Shown here: one piece after another, positions 12,852-22,453 of the stretch | Layout: each line of letters opens with the position of its first letter | How positions within the stretch are numbered: the stretch's first letter is position 1 | Source: a virus | DNA length: 40,915 bases | Virus record (IMG/VR): IMGVR_UViG_3300025286_000038 | Coordinates: 1-40,915 of that record | Reading direction: 5' to 3' (one strand) | The notes under the pieces: generated by a model | Told to the model about the DNA's origin: nothing | Seen by the model: the letters and a program-made list of their open reading frames with translations, nothing else | Database searches by the model: none | Position numbers and translations under genes: made by a program

Positions 12852-15275
12852 GTGCCAGAGTTTTCTCCTCAAGACAAACGCTTCGTGCCTGTCTCTGGGC
12901 CCGAAGATGCTGATATCGTTATCCTCGGCGAGGCTCCAGGCAAGGAAGAAGCTATTAAAAAAGTCCCTTTTATCGGGGCTTCAGGTAGGCTGCTCTTTCA
13001 AGACATCCTCGCACAAGGAGGAATCAAAAGGGAGCAATGTCTCATAGGCAATGTTTCTCCTGTAATGCCTACAGGTGGACATTGGAGTTCCTTGAAAAAG
13101 ATGGGTGTGAACCTGCCCAATCTCTTTGCCGAGTGCAAGGCCTGGGTCCATGCCCATCCCCGCAAGCTGATCATCTGCTGCGGAGGAGAGGCCTTAACAT
13201 GCATGACTGGCAAAAAGGGCATAATGAATTACCGAGGTTCCTACCTCGAAGATTCCTTTGGCCAGACAGTTCTTCCTATGGTTCATCCTGCAGCCACACT
13301 CCGAGATTGGAAGTTCCTTTATCCATCAAGACACGATGCTAAAAGGGCCAAGTTCTTCTATGACCATCCAGACTTCGATACAGAACCCAGGTATCTGGTC
13401 ACCAAAAACCAGCGAATCATTAAGAGTCTTAAGACTAGAAAGGTTGTCGAAGAGGCTCACTCCGCTGACTATTTTATTGCAGAGCTGCGGAAACTCCAAG
13501 AAGCCACAATACTCTCTTACGACATAGAAACCTTTGCCGAGACTATTACCGTCTTTGGAGTTGCCAGCTCGCCCACCTATGCACTATCAATCCCTTTTAC
13601 CGGAGAGTTTTCTACCTATGATGAGGCTCGGCTTATCGAAGAAATCCGATCCCTCATGGCGAGTCCGATTCCTAAGGTTGCCCAAAATGGAGTCTATGAT
13701 AATACTTATCTTGCCCAAAATTGGGGCATCGAAGTCAAGGGCTTCGTTTGGGATACCATGCTTCTCCATCATAACTGCTACGCAGAACTTCCTCATGCAC
13801 TAGCTTTCATTGCATCCATATACACCTACGAACCTTTTTACAAAATGATGGCCAAGGAAGCTGATAGTGCTTCCTACGACAATGCACTCTGGGAATACAA
13901 TGCCCTTGACGTAGCTGTCACCCTCGAAGCTCTCAAGGGCCTACAAAGGGATGTCCGATCCTTGGGCGTAGAGAAGTTCTATTGGGACCATTACCTTCCT
14001 CTCACCTATGCCCTAGGTCGAATTCAATCTCATGGAATTCCCTTTGACCACAAGGAACGAGATAGAATTCTTACCGAAACCGAGACCCACCTAGAGCAAA
14101 AACGCAAGAGACTTTCTGATCTTGTGGGAGAAGAACTCAACGTCAATTCTCCTAAACAACTTAAAGACTACCTCTACTCTACTCTAGGCCTTACCCCTCA
14201 ATACAACCCTATGACTCAAGGGATCACTACTAATGAAGATGCCCTTCTTAAACTCCGTAAGAAAAATCCTCCCCATCAAGAGTTCTTCGACTTGGTCCTC
14301 GAGATACGAGGACTTGCTAAAACAAAATCCACCTACCTCCGACCACGATCTGGCTTGGAAGACCCAGACGGGCGAGTGCGAACATCTTACAATATTGCCG
14401 GATCAGCAAGGAAAGCTGCTGCTACTGGTGGCACAGAAACGGGAAGACTTAGTAGCTCAACAAACTGTTATGGGAGAGGAGGTAATCTGCAGAATGTCCC
14501 CAAGTGGCTCAGGAGTATGTATTGCTCTTCCCCTGCTTGGACCTTCTGGCAAGCGGATCTTAGTTCTGCCGAATCATATATTGTGGCATGGGATTCAGGC
14601 GAGGACAGTATGCTTCAAATACTGCAACGTCACGATCTCTATAAACCAGGGGCAGGACAAAAGATATTCTATCACGAATTCATTGGACATATCATCACCG
14701 GTTTGGATCTTAAAGATGTCAAAGGGGACTTTCGCGATCTGGCCAAAACTGTAGGGCATGGCTGGAACTACGGAATGGGCACAAGAAAGATGGTAGAAAC
14801 CGTGAACCTTCGCTTGCCCTCATTTCCCTTTGATCACAAGACTGCTGTGGAGTGTTACAATGCCTTGGATACAACGCTCAGTTCTATTACCAAGTGGCGC
14901 GAGACTATTCGTGAGAAGATCCGGACAAACCGAAGCCTGCGAAATTGCTTTGGTCGCCAACGGATATTCCTCGGACGATTCGATGAGGCAACTTTCCGAG
15001 AAGGTTTTGCGTTCATACCTCAATCAGAGGTTGGTGATTGGCTTAATAAGTGTCTTATTGAAACAGAAAGGAATTTTGACGGAAGAGTGGATGTGGAAAT
15101 CTTGGGTCAAGTCCATGACTCTATATTCGGCCAATGCAGAAATGGATCTTTGGATGAGGTCCAGCAAACTATCACCCAAATTTTACAGAGGCCTCTTCCA
15201 CGCCATATAGGCGGTGTGCAACTGAGGATACCATGTGAGTTCAAGAGTGGAGTTAATTGGAGGGAGGCGAGTTGA
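12852..15275 (+). CDS. Uracil-DNA glycosylase-DNA polymerase I fusion
   Basis: 807-aa replicative polymerase with three parts. Residues 1-180 match family 4-type uracil-DNA glycosylase: GEAPG (26-30), PFIGASGRLL (39-48) and HPAATLR (145-151). The usual N-terminal Cys pair of the Fe-S form is absent. Residues 215-360 are the 3'-5' exonuclease with DIE (224-226), NGVYD (279-283) and YNALD (349-353), all intact. The family A polymerase has TGRLSSS near 530, motif A DLSSAES (from D569), motif B R628 to NYG (639-641) and motif C VHDS (D756). Motif C has Ser in place of the usual Glu. GTG start, coupled to the preceding gene. No 5'-3' exonuclease domain. It carries out phage DNA synthesis; the glycosylase part may sense uracil. 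Confidence 0.92.
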   Translation: MPEFSPQDKRFVPVSGPEDADIVILGEAPGKEEAIKKVPFIGASGRLLFQDILAQGGIKREQCLIGNVSPVMPTGGHWSSLKKMGVNLPNLFAECKAWVHAHPRKLIICCGGEALTCMTGKKGIMNYRGSYLEDSFGQTVLPMVHPAATLRDWKFLYPSRHDAKRAKFFYDHPDFDTEPRYLVTKNQRIIKSLKTRKVVEEAHSADYFIAELRKLQEATILSYDIETFAETITVFGVASSPTYALSIPFTGEFSTYDEARLIEEIRSLMASPIPKVAQNGVYDNTYLAQNWGIEVKGFVWDTMLLHHNCYAELPHALAFIASIYTYEPFYKMMAKEADSASYDNALWEYNALDVAVTLEALKGLQRDVRSLGVEKFYWDHYLPLTYALGRIQSHGIPFDHKERDRILTETETHLEQKRKRLSDLVGEELNVNSPKQLKDYLYSTLGLTPQYNPMTQGITTNEDALLKLRKKNPPHQEFFDLVLEIRGLAKTKSTYLRPRSGLEDPDGRVRTSYNIAGSARKAAATGGTETGRLSSSTNCYGRGGNLQNVPKWLRSMYCSSPAWTFWQADLSSAESYIVAWDSGEDSMLQILQRHDLYKPGAGQKIFYHEFIGHIITGLDLKDVKGDFRDLAKTVGHGWNYGMGTRKMVETVNLRLPSFPFDHKTAVECYNALDTTLSSITKWRETIREKIRTNRSLRNCFGRQRIFLGRFDEATFREGFAFIPQSEVGDWLNKCLIETERNFDGRVDVEILGQVHDSIFGQCRNGSLDEVQQTITQILQRPLPRHIGGVQLRIPCEFKSGVNWREAS

Positions 15276-15481
15276 ACAATCGGAGACCTGAGGATGAGGA
15301 TGCTGGGCCAATCATGATTGACACAAAGGCCTTTGTACAAAGACTAAAGTATTCAGGAGAGAGATGGATAGTTCTAGTAGATGATGGAGCTATGCCCATT
15401 ATTGGTAGGGGCTGGACATTTGCACAAGCCCTTGACTACATCATTGAAGAATTTCTAGAAGAAGAAGATTACGAAGAATGA
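15272..15481 (+). CDS. Small acidic protein (69 aa), TTG start
   Basis: TTG 15272 overlaps the polymerase stop (TTGA) and has GGAGGG upstream. The product includes a strand-turn-strand (ERWIVLVDDGAMPIIGRG) and a C-terminal acidic tail EEFLEEEDYEE. ATGA overlap with the next gene. It is locked between the polymerase and DUF3987 genes, so it may be a replisome accessory. No family recognised. Confidence 0.7.
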   Translation: MNNRRPEDEDAGPIMIDTKAFVQRLKYSGERWIVLVDDGAMPIIGRGWTFAQALDYIIEEFLEEEDYEE

Positions 15482-16662
15482 GTAACTCTATTCCTGACGA
15501 CTTCATCAGACGTTACTTACTCTACACAGCAGCTCACGAATCCCCTCGCTGCTATCATCAATGGATAGCTATAGGGATTATTGGCGCTAGCTTAGGTAGA
15601 CGAGTAGTTCTTGATATGGGGCACTATCGTGTCTTCCCTAATAATTTTATAATCCTGACCTCAGGCTCTGCCGAGTGTCGGAAGGGAGGCGCGATGGATA
15701 TGGGTATAGACATCCTGAGAGAACACACAGAGACACATCTCTTCGAGGGCAAGATTACTTTAGAAAAGATGTATCAAGAGATGAGTAAAAAGATTGCTCC
15801 GCAACAGGGGGTTGTTGCGGAGACACCATCAATTCCTCTCGTAATCTACGCAGATGAACTTGCAGTGTTTCTCCACAGAAACGCCCAACAAGCAGGCTTG
15901 CCTTCGGTCCTCTGCACACTTTATACCAACCCCCCTAAGCACGATTACAGAACTAAAACCGCTGGATCTTCCTACCTCATCAAACCTTCTATCAACATCC
16001 TTTCGACTACCCAACCTGCCTGGATGCAGAGAAACCTTTCACAAGAGACTTTTGAAGAAGGGCTTGTAGGGAGGCTCTTGCCCATTTATGCTGATAAGCC
16101 AAGAAGTAGAGTTACCATGCATAACATTACTGCAAAGGAAAAGGGACTACAAAAACTCTTAGCTGCTCAGCTTAATGGGATAAGTAAGATCGAGGGAAAC
16201 TTTAGGCTTACAGGAAATGCATTGAAGGTCTACGATGAATGGTACCAAACAAGGAAGGCTCCTAAGGATGGTGAGGTCGAGAAGATCTGCGGATTTTGGG
16301 GAAGGGAACATGCCCATGTTTTAAAGACCGCTATGATCTTTGCGCTGAGTACTGGGAATCAGCTTCAGATCTCGGATGGAAACCTATCTGCCGCCATCGA
16401 GGCAGTAAGGGAAGTAAGGGAAACCCTTCCCTATGCCCTAAAGGGTGGTGGTGCAGAACAAGATGTGCAACACATCAGTCTTGTTCTTAATGAGCTTAAG
16501 AATCACGGAGGGCCTATGTCCTACGAACAGCTTGGTCAGAAGTTATGGAGGCACATGGGAAGCACAAAGATGGAAGAGGCTATAGATAGCCTAATCAAGT
16601 ATGGGAAGATAGTTCCACATAGACCAGAGGGATCACAAAGGCTTTATTTTATAGTAGTCTAA
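15478..16662 (+). CDS. DUF3987-type ATPase, probable replication helicase-like protein
   Basis: 394-aa protein resembling the DUF3987 group, often linked to phage or plasmid primase-helicases. A degenerate Walker A, SGSAECRKGG (62-71), has Lys but is followed by Gly instead of Ser/Thr. Walker B is intact: LVIYADELAVFL with D126-E127. The signature FWGREHAHVLKTAMIFAL lies near 280. A C-terminal winged-helix-like region (NHGGPMSYEQLGQKLWRH) follows. No primase domain is seen here or elsewhere in the window. It probably acts at the replication fork with the polymerase. ATP use is unsure given the odd Walker A. Last gene of the early block. Confidence 0.75.
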   Translation: MSNSIPDDFIRRYLLYTAAHESPRCYHQWIAIGIIGASLGRRVVLDMGHYRVFPNNFIILTSGSAECRKGGAMDMGIDILREHTETHLFEGKITLEKMYQEMSKKIAPQQGVVAETPSIPLVIYADELAVFLHRNAQQAGLPSVLCTLYTNPPKHDYRTKTAGSSYLIKPSINILSTTQPAWMQRNLSQETFEEGLVGRLLPIYADKPRSRVTMHNITAKEKGLQKLLAAQLNGISKIEGNFRLTGNALKVYDEWYQTRKAPKDGEVEKICGFWGREHAHVLKTAMIFALSTGNQLQISDGNLSAAIEAVREVRETLPYALKGGGAEQDVQHISLVLNELKNHGGPMSYEQLGQKLWRHMGSTKMEEAIDSLIKYGKIVPHRPEGSQRLYFIVV

Positions 16663-16682
16663 AATTTCAAACTGAAAGTTTA
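16660..16682. promoter_or_regulatory. Dispersed 23-bp dyad, site 5, at the convergent junction
   Basis: Half-sites TAAAATTTCA and TGAAAGTTTA with spacer AAC. The first three bases are the TAA stop of the + strand gene and the last three are the complement of the TAA stop of the - strand gene, so the dyad fills the 17-bp gap between the two convergent blocks exactly. No intrinsic terminator is visible in either direction here. Confidence 0.85.
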
Positions 16683-19600
16683 TTCGGCTCTTGGTAATCT
16701 AGGAGAAACGAACTCAGCCTTCAGATTAGTCAACCTCTCCACCATAGTCTCATCTTGTAGTCTAAGCCTAGGATCAAACAGTGCATCATATGCCCTATCG
16801 CCAAAGAGAAGCTCAGGAATAATCTTGCGTGACCTACCAATTTCTGCAGACTCCCCAATCAGAGTTTCGTAGACCTTCTCAGGAATCCTCTCGAGCCTAG
16901 GACCTACATGTTCGTCAAAATCACTCAGTAATTTTCCAATTTCTTCCCTAAGCTTGTCTGCCTTAATTATGTCTTCAGGCGACCCACGATCATCTAAGAT
17001 AGCAGCCTCGTCACGTTTCTCTCTCGCCTCTGCTGCGATGTCTGCCCTGTCTCGAGCTATCCGCCTTATTATATTAATCCCACTCTGAAGATTAGTAGTA
17101 AGATAAGTCGTTTCTAATTGCCTTCGGCTAGGCTGGGTAGCCCTTCTAATGATTGGACCAAATACAGGAATATGCTCCGCAAGAGGCCCAGTTTCCCAAT
17201 TCGCAAACAGATTAACTAAATCCATTGGGAGCTTAGAGGCCTTATCTGCTGACGGTCCTCCAAGAAAGAATCCAAGGCCTGCCTGCCCTCCATAAACCGC
17301 AGATTGGGCGATCGACATGAAGAGCCCTATTGCACCTACTGAGATAATATTCTCAAGTTGCCTTCTCATGATGAACTTATAAGAGTCTTTCTCCCAAGCA
17401 GTAGCAAGTGCTTCAAAAAGATCTTTGTCACTGTTGATAGGTTGATTCCCAACGATTCTACGGAACCAATTAGGGAACATCCTTTTATCAAAGGTAGCAA
17501 ACTCATCCCTACCTCGAAGTAAAGGATTTACACCCTTTGCTATATCCTTTGTACTTTCTTTCAACTCTCCATAAATAGAACTTACAATGAGAAACTTGGC
17601 CATAGGAGCAAACCTTTTGTAATCTTTTATAGGATGCTTTAGTCCTATAGCAGCTTCCTTTACAACATCATTATAAAGAGACCTACCAGCATTATACATA
17701 AAGGTCTTGAACTGAAACACAGTCTTACCTAACGGACTAGATACGAAAAGCGGATTATCTAAAACATCTGCCATAAACTGTGTAGCCCTCGAGGACTGAA
17801 ACCCCATCATCTTAGCTAGATTGGTATTCCACACATGGTCTATACCCATATCGGTAAGACTTCTTCCGAACTTATAGTCATCATTGGCCCTACGCATCTT
17901 CCCTACAATGTCCTTCCCTTCAGGAGTCAAGCCATTAGCTGAGGCAAAACGCTTAAGGTGCCTATCCCTAAAGCCTAGTCTATGCAAATCATCCATGAGC
18001 CTTTTGCTTTTTATTGCATCCCTCCCTGCATTCTCCCCAAGTTCCACAAGCATATCTGTAACATACCTTCGACCTGCATTGGCTGTGATCTGTCTATTCC
18101 ATTTCTCAATCCTAGCAAATCCTGTCCCTCGTAGAAACTTAGAGCCCCAATTTCCGCTAATATCTACATCGGCCATCTTCATCATGTCTTGCCATATAGC
18201 TCCGGATCTCATTGCAAAGTCTTGACTTTGACCTCTTGTAGCCTGTCGAAAGCTGTTTGACATCTCGGCCATAGTGTTCCATACCCCAAAACGCCACATG
18301 GTGAAGGCTGGTTGCGAAACATTGTCGATCATGGCAAGACCCAACTCCGTAATGATATTAAGCGTCCTCAAGAAGTTGGAGAGCCCAGCCGCCCCAGGAT
18401 CAAAATTGCGTATCCCTAGGATCGTATTCAGGGCGTTTGTAGCCATGTGTGCATTTCCACCCCTCTTCTCAATTCGGGCCACAAGTTCCCATGCAGTTTC
18501 CCCAAGGTCCTTCGTAACTTCCTCCGCTACCTCTCGAAGGGCACCAGGATATGTTGCAGTTTCAGTAAAGGCCTCATTAAGGACATCTTGAGAAACTATC
18601 TCTCCTCTATTTCTCATTATCTTGCCCATGCGATCTCGGAGATGCCGAATTAAGGGCAAGAAAGTCTCTGGATTGACCTTACCCTGAAGCAACTCAGACC
18701 CCAGATTTACTTTAAGGTTCTTGGCCCTCGCAATATTCTGAAAGTGGAATTGGAAATAGTTTTCTAAGCCGTTTAAAGCCTTCTTACTATTCCACCCTCC
18801 TACTCCTGTCTCAGGTAAGAAATCCTCTAGTTCTTTAATATCAAGATCATCTATTTGAAGACCCCTATAGCCCTCCTTCACTCGACCTATATGAGTTTCT
18901 ATAGCATTTACCGTAGCCCTTACAGTTGGATGAAGTTTGGCTATAACATCTGCACTAAGCTCTCCCTTAACTGCTTGAAGTGCTTTACGTAGGTGACTTC
19001 CTGTTACAAATCGTTGTCTCTTTGCTCCCTTTCTTACAAGAGCTTTGCCTCCAGCCTCTCCAGCTTTTACATGCATCCTCTGCCTTTTTAACCCTTCGGT
19101 GAAATGGGTCTGGTATTTGCGTAGCGTTGGGAAAATATCCGCCAATGCAGTTCCCGCATCAATAACCCATGCCAGCCTGAAATCAAGCATTCTACCAGCT
19201 AACTCTACTCCTTCTGGACCCATGCGCTCCAAGGCTCCTGTCGTAGAAAACAGTATATTGTCTCTAGCATAAGCCCATCCTTTTGAGGCATCACTCATCT
19301 CGGTGAGCTGTTTAATCTTTTCTGTATTCGCCGGACTGACAACGGGCCTTATAAGCCTAGGAACCACGGTTGGATGTATGCCTACATTATCTACGGACTT
19401 AACCGCTTCACTGATTCTAAGCACTCGCTCGAACTTATAACGAGGCTTAGAACCAGTTACTGCCTCTGGAGCTTTTTCTAGTGCCCTTCTTACCGCTCCA
19501 ATCTTTTCTGTCAGCTGGTCTCCAGTTAAACCTACAGCTTCCTTAATCTTAACCATATCTAGGCCCTTCTGTCCAGGCTTATTCGTCAACCTCCTGACCA

Positions 19601-20639
19601 TGTTAAGATACTGAAGCCTCTCCAGCAAGGCTTTTTTAGGTCCTAGCTCTGGCTTGCTAGCATACCGCAAAGCAAGCTCTGTTTCACTTGCAACAAGGTC
19701 AGCTGTGACTTCAGGTACTTGCCTCGCTGTGGCTCCTATCTCTTTAGGTACAAGGTCGTACTTTAGCTCAGGCATATACCGTCTTGCAGGTCCAAGTACT
19801 GGTTGAGTTCCAATATCGAGCTTCTTAATCTCTCCTACTTCCTCTAAGACTTCGGGGACATCAGGTAGGCGTGGGTCCTTAACCTTAGTTGCTGTTTTCG
19901 TCCTCTTCAATAAACCTGGAATGAACGGAGCAATAATATTTAAAGCTATTCTCTCCCCATAATCTCCGGCTACTCCAGTGACCTCAAAGTCTCTTTCTAA
20001 TCCACTAGCCTTAATTGCTTCTCTAACGGTATCTATTCCAATAGCTGTTGCACTTTCAGCTATGGCTCTTGGATCCTTCATGGCCATCACAGCTTTCTTT
20101 CCAAACTTGCTCGTAACACCCTTACCAATATTCTTTACTATTTGTCTCACTACTACTCTCTTTAGTACAGGTCCTAGCAGACCTCCCCCGGCAAGAAAAA
20201 TCGGCAGTTCCCCTGCAGCAAAGCCGACGAAACTTCCTACGGTTCCCGCTGTTCCAGCAGCCTCTAGTTGCTCTGCTGTGGGTTCCTTCGTCCATCCCAT
20301 AGCTGTAGGAACACCCACCGTCAAAACATCTGCCGCTGTCCTAACTGCCCTCTCACCGAACCTTTGTGCCGCAGGTAGTTGCCTTATCTCCTCTGGAGTC
20401 ATATCAGCAATATTTATACCATGAATATCACCACCATAGTCCACCGTAGCAAAAGGATCTTGCTTCGCTTCTGAAGGTCTCGGTTCACTGATCCTAGACT
20501 GTGAGTCTCTTATTGCTTGAAGTACAGCCTCGTCATCCTCCTCCTTCGAGAGATTAGCAGTTTCAGGTAGTCTGCGTTTCTTAGCTTGATAGGTTGGGTC
20601 TTTCGAATCTGGTCCATCCGGTAATCTAACGACTGGCAT
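16680..20639 (-). CDS. Large internal virion/ejection-type protein (1319 aa)
   Basis: Longest gene, last in the late operon, with AGGAGGAAAATA before its ATG. It is mostly helical, with hydrophobic glycine-rich stretches near residues 125-165 (VGFAAGELPIFLAGGGLLGP) and near 1110-1150 (IISVGAIGLFMSIAQSAVYG). Length and place at the end of the structural block recall T7 gp16 (about the same size), but I see no lytic transglycosylase motif. The region FQFKTFMYNAGRSLYNDVVK resembles large polyvalent phage proteins. Probably packaged in the capsid and injected to form a channel. The role is inferred. Confidence 0.7.
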   Translation of the reverse strand: MPVVRLPDGPDSKDPTYQAKKRRLPETANLSKEEDDEAVLQAIRDSQSRISEPRPSEAKQDPFATVDYGGDIHGINIADMTPEEIRQLPAAQRFGERAVRTAADVLTVGVPTAMGWTKEPTAEQLEAAGTAGTVGSFVGFAAGELPIFLAGGGLLGPVLKRVVVRQIVKNIGKGVTSKFGKKAVMAMKDPRAIAESATAIGIDTVREAIKASGLERDFEVTGVAGDYGERIALNIIAPFIPGLLKRTKTATKVKDPRLPDVPEVLEEVGEIKKLDIGTQPVLGPARRYMPELKYDLVPKEIGATARQVPEVTADLVASETELALRYASKPELGPKKALLERLQYLNMVRRLTNKPGQKGLDMVKIKEAVGLTGDQLTEKIGAVRRALEKAPEAVTGSKPRYKFERVLRISEAVKSVDNVGIHPTVVPRLIRPVVSPANTEKIKQLTEMSDASKGWAYARDNILFSTTGALERMGPEGVELAGRMLDFRLAWVIDAGTALADIFPTLRKYQTHFTEGLKRQRMHVKAGEAGGKALVRKGAKRQRFVTGSHLRKALQAVKGELSADVIAKLHPTVRATVNAIETHIGRVKEGYRGLQIDDLDIKELEDFLPETGVGGWNSKKALNGLENYFQFHFQNIARAKNLKVNLGSELLQGKVNPETFLPLIRHLRDRMGKIMRNRGEIVSQDVLNEAFTETATYPGALREVAEEVTKDLGETAWELVARIEKRGGNAHMATNALNTILGIRNFDPGAAGLSNFLRTLNIITELGLAMIDNVSQPAFTMWRFGVWNTMAEMSNSFRQATRGQSQDFAMRSGAIWQDMMKMADVDISGNWGSKFLRGTGFARIEKWNRQITANAGRRYVTDMLVELGENAGRDAIKSKRLMDDLHRLGFRDRHLKRFASANGLTPEGKDIVGKMRRANDDYKFGRSLTDMGIDHVWNTNLAKMMGFQSSRATQFMADVLDNPLFVSSPLGKTVFQFKTFMYNAGRSLYNDVVKEAAIGLKHPIKDYKRFAPMAKFLIVSSIYGELKESTKDIAKGVNPLLRGRDEFATFDKRMFPNWFRRIVGNQPINSDKDLFEALATAWEKDSYKFIMRRQLENIISVGAIGLFMSIAQSAVYGGQAGLGFFLGGPSADKASKLPMDLVNLFANWETGPLAEHIPVFGPIIRRATQPSRRQLETTYLTTNLQSGINIIRRIARDRADIAAEAREKRDEAAILDDRGSPEDIIKADKLREEIGKLLSDFDEHVGPRLERIPEKVYETLIGESAEIGRSRKIIPELLFGDRAYDALFDPRLRLQDETMVERLTNLKAEFVSPRLPRAE

Positions 20640-20655
20640 TATTTTCCTCCTATAT

Positions 20656-21975
20656 CTATCTTACCATCTTCACAACATCTCTCCTGTTATCCCAATCACT
20701 CATCTCTTCCGGTGTCCACTCACGAGGGAGGCGGGATGGATGCGCAGCTTTATTTCGCTGTCGTATAACCCAAACATTTAGCCGTGCTGCCCTCGAGTTC
20801 AGCCCCCCTGGTATAGTCCCCTTCATATATTCAAACAGATCCTGAGTCATAGGTGTATTTCTAGGAACTCCAGGAGATATCTCCCCCTCTTGTATATTAT
20901 TTCCGAACTGATCCCAGAACTCATGGACAGTATCCACCGAGTGCACCATATTGAAATACTCTTCACCGATTTCTAGTTCTGCCAGATGAGCTTCAGGACT
21001 ATCTGGGTCTGACAAAGCGCGTTCGAAAGTTTCCGATTGCGTTTGCCCTAATGGGACAATGTCAGGCTGTGGAGTTTGTGGTATTTCTGGCTCAACCCCT
21101 CGCTGTTCCCGCTGATCATATACAGGCCCACCTCCCGGTACTACTTCTCCTGGTCTTTCTGACTCACCCCGAGTTTCATGACGAATAGGTGGTAAATCAC
21201 CTACTCTCGGTACTAATCCTCGCTGTTGCCCTGGAGTTTCTCGGACCCCAGATGGCGCTGGCGCCCCTTGTACCCCACCACGAGATAAATACCGTTTATT
21301 CTGCCACCCAGGCACTGCTGTACTATCTGGAGGGAGGTCTTCAAATTCTTCACGCGTTTGTCCTCCCATTCCTCCCATTCCTCCCATTCCTCCTGCATAT
21401 CCACGAATTGTGGGATCAAGTCTTGCAGCAGCCTCTCTACCTCTTGCGGAATATTGTGATTGAGGGGAAAGTGCTAAGCGCGTCGCCGCACCGGCCCGTG
21501 CCTCAAACACAGCCTGTCCCATTCCTAATTGGCCTCTAAGCCTCGCTATCTCCATTGCCCGCTGATGTGCCAGTTCGGAAGATTCTCCGGATTCTGCAGC
21601 CTTCATCTTCGCCAGAGCCAACATCCCTGCAGTTCTTTCTGTCTCTTTATTATGCCTCATCACCTCATCAAACGCATCACTATCAAGGTAATACTGTTGC
21701 CACTCAAGCCAGTTCCTATGCTGAAGCTCAAGCCTCTCTAATTGAAGCCTTTTATTTCCTTGATCCTTCTGCCATGCAGCATTTTTCGCATTGAGATCAG
21801 TCTGATATTTTTCATCTAGTGCCTTTATTCGCTCAGTCCTAGCAGCAAACCACTGGACAGATCTATCAGCTATTTGTCTTTTCTCCTCATCACCCATCTT
21901 CTTGAAAACCATAGCTGTGTCTAAGCCACTCTGCATTGCTCCTGCAATCCCTCTCATCCAATCCTTTCCTGCCAC
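20656..21975 (-). CDS. Internal virion-type coiled-coil protein (439 aa)
   Basis: The N-terminal half is long helix, rich in Lys/Glu/Gln (DEEKRQIADRSVQWFAARTE; LQLERLELQHRNWLEWQQYY). The middle carries a Gly/Met repeat GGMGGMGGMGGQ and a Pro-rich disordered section; the C-terminus is helical (EWTPEEMSDWDNRRDVVKMV). It fits the internal-core protein group of short-tailed phages by position just before the 1319-aa gene. No enzyme motif. AAGGAGGTCC precedes the ATG. Confidence 0.65.
   Translation of the reverse strand: MAGKDWMRGIAGAMQSGLDTAMVFKKMGDEEKRQIADRSVQWFAARTERIKALDEKYQTDLNAKNAAWQKDQGNKRLQLERLELQHRNWLEWQQYYLDSDAFDEVMRHNKETERTAGMLALAKMKAAESGESSELAHQRAMEIARLRGQLGMGQAVFEARAGAATRLALSPQSQYSARGREAAARLDPTIRGYAGGMGGMGGMGGQTREEFEDLPPDSTAVPGWQNKRYLSRGGVQGAPAPSGVRETPGQQRGLVPRVGDLPPIRHETRGESERPGEVVPGGGPVYDQREQRGVEPEIPQTPQPDIVPLGQTQSETFERALSDPDSPEAHLAELEIGEEYFNMVHSVDTVHEFWDQFGNNIQEGEISPGVPRNTPMTQDLFEYMKGTIPGGLNSRAARLNVWVIRQRNKAAHPSRLPREWTPEEMSDWDNRRDVVKMVR
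21359..21393. repeat. 9-bp microrepeat in an internal protein gene
   Basis: CCTCCCATT is repeated in tandem three times plus part of a fourth, encoding the GGM-GGM-GGM run of the 439-aa protein. A tandem repeat of this kind can change length by slippage. Confidence 0.8.
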
Positions 21976-22452
21976 TTAGGACCTCCTTTCAGAGATCTGG
22001 TCAGGCCTTAACTGACCGCGCTGCCAACCCATTGCTGCCTGTCTTTTAGGACTCAAAAGATTTCTGAGGTCCCGCTTAATTTTGCCCTTTTCTCCAGATC
22101 CTTTAACATCAGCTAGAAGCGTGAGAATCCTCTTTCTCAGCTCTCGCTCGCGTTGAAAAGGGCGACCAGAAGGTCCTGGTCCTACTCTACCTCTCCTAGA
22201 GAATCGATGGCCTCCAAACCTCGCAGCCTTTTTGTCAATTAATCTATCTGCTGCACTAACTGGGGGCTTTCCTGCATAGGCTGCTAATCCTCCAGCTACA
22301 GCTGATGCAGCAGTTGCTATTGCCATCCAAGGGACAGGCATATTTGATGCTCCTCCTGATGGAAGTACATTCTTGGCCTTCTCTCCTACTGAAGTTACCT
22401 TTTTGATATAGGCGAGATCAGCTGGTCGAATCTTTATGTCCGTAGATGCCAT
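21976..22452 (-). CDS. Small internal virion protein with membrane segment (158 aa)
   Basis: A hydrophobic Ala/Gly-rich segment (PWMAIATAASAVAGGLAAYA) near residues 41-60 is followed by a very basic region (FGGHRFSRRGRVGPGPSGRP, then KGKIKRDLRNLL). Its stop is directly before the next start, so the run of four late genes is tightly packed. Size and composition resemble the T7 gp14-like channel component, but homology is not evident by eye. Confidence 0.6.
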   Translation of the reverse strand: MASTDIKIRPADLAYIKKVTSVGEKAKNVLPSGGASNMPVPWMAIATAASAVAGGLAAYAGKPPVSAADRLIDKKAARFGGHRFSRRGRVGPGPSGRPFQRERELRKRILTLLADVKGSGEKGKIKRDLRNLLSPKRQAAMGWQRGQLRPDQISERRS

Positions 22453-22453
22453 A

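Noticed and set aside
16660-16682. Bidirectional terminator at the convergent junction
   Set aside because: The stems are AT-rich with a mismatch and no GC clamp, and the same sequence occurs in eight other places in front of genes, so a protein-binding site fits better.
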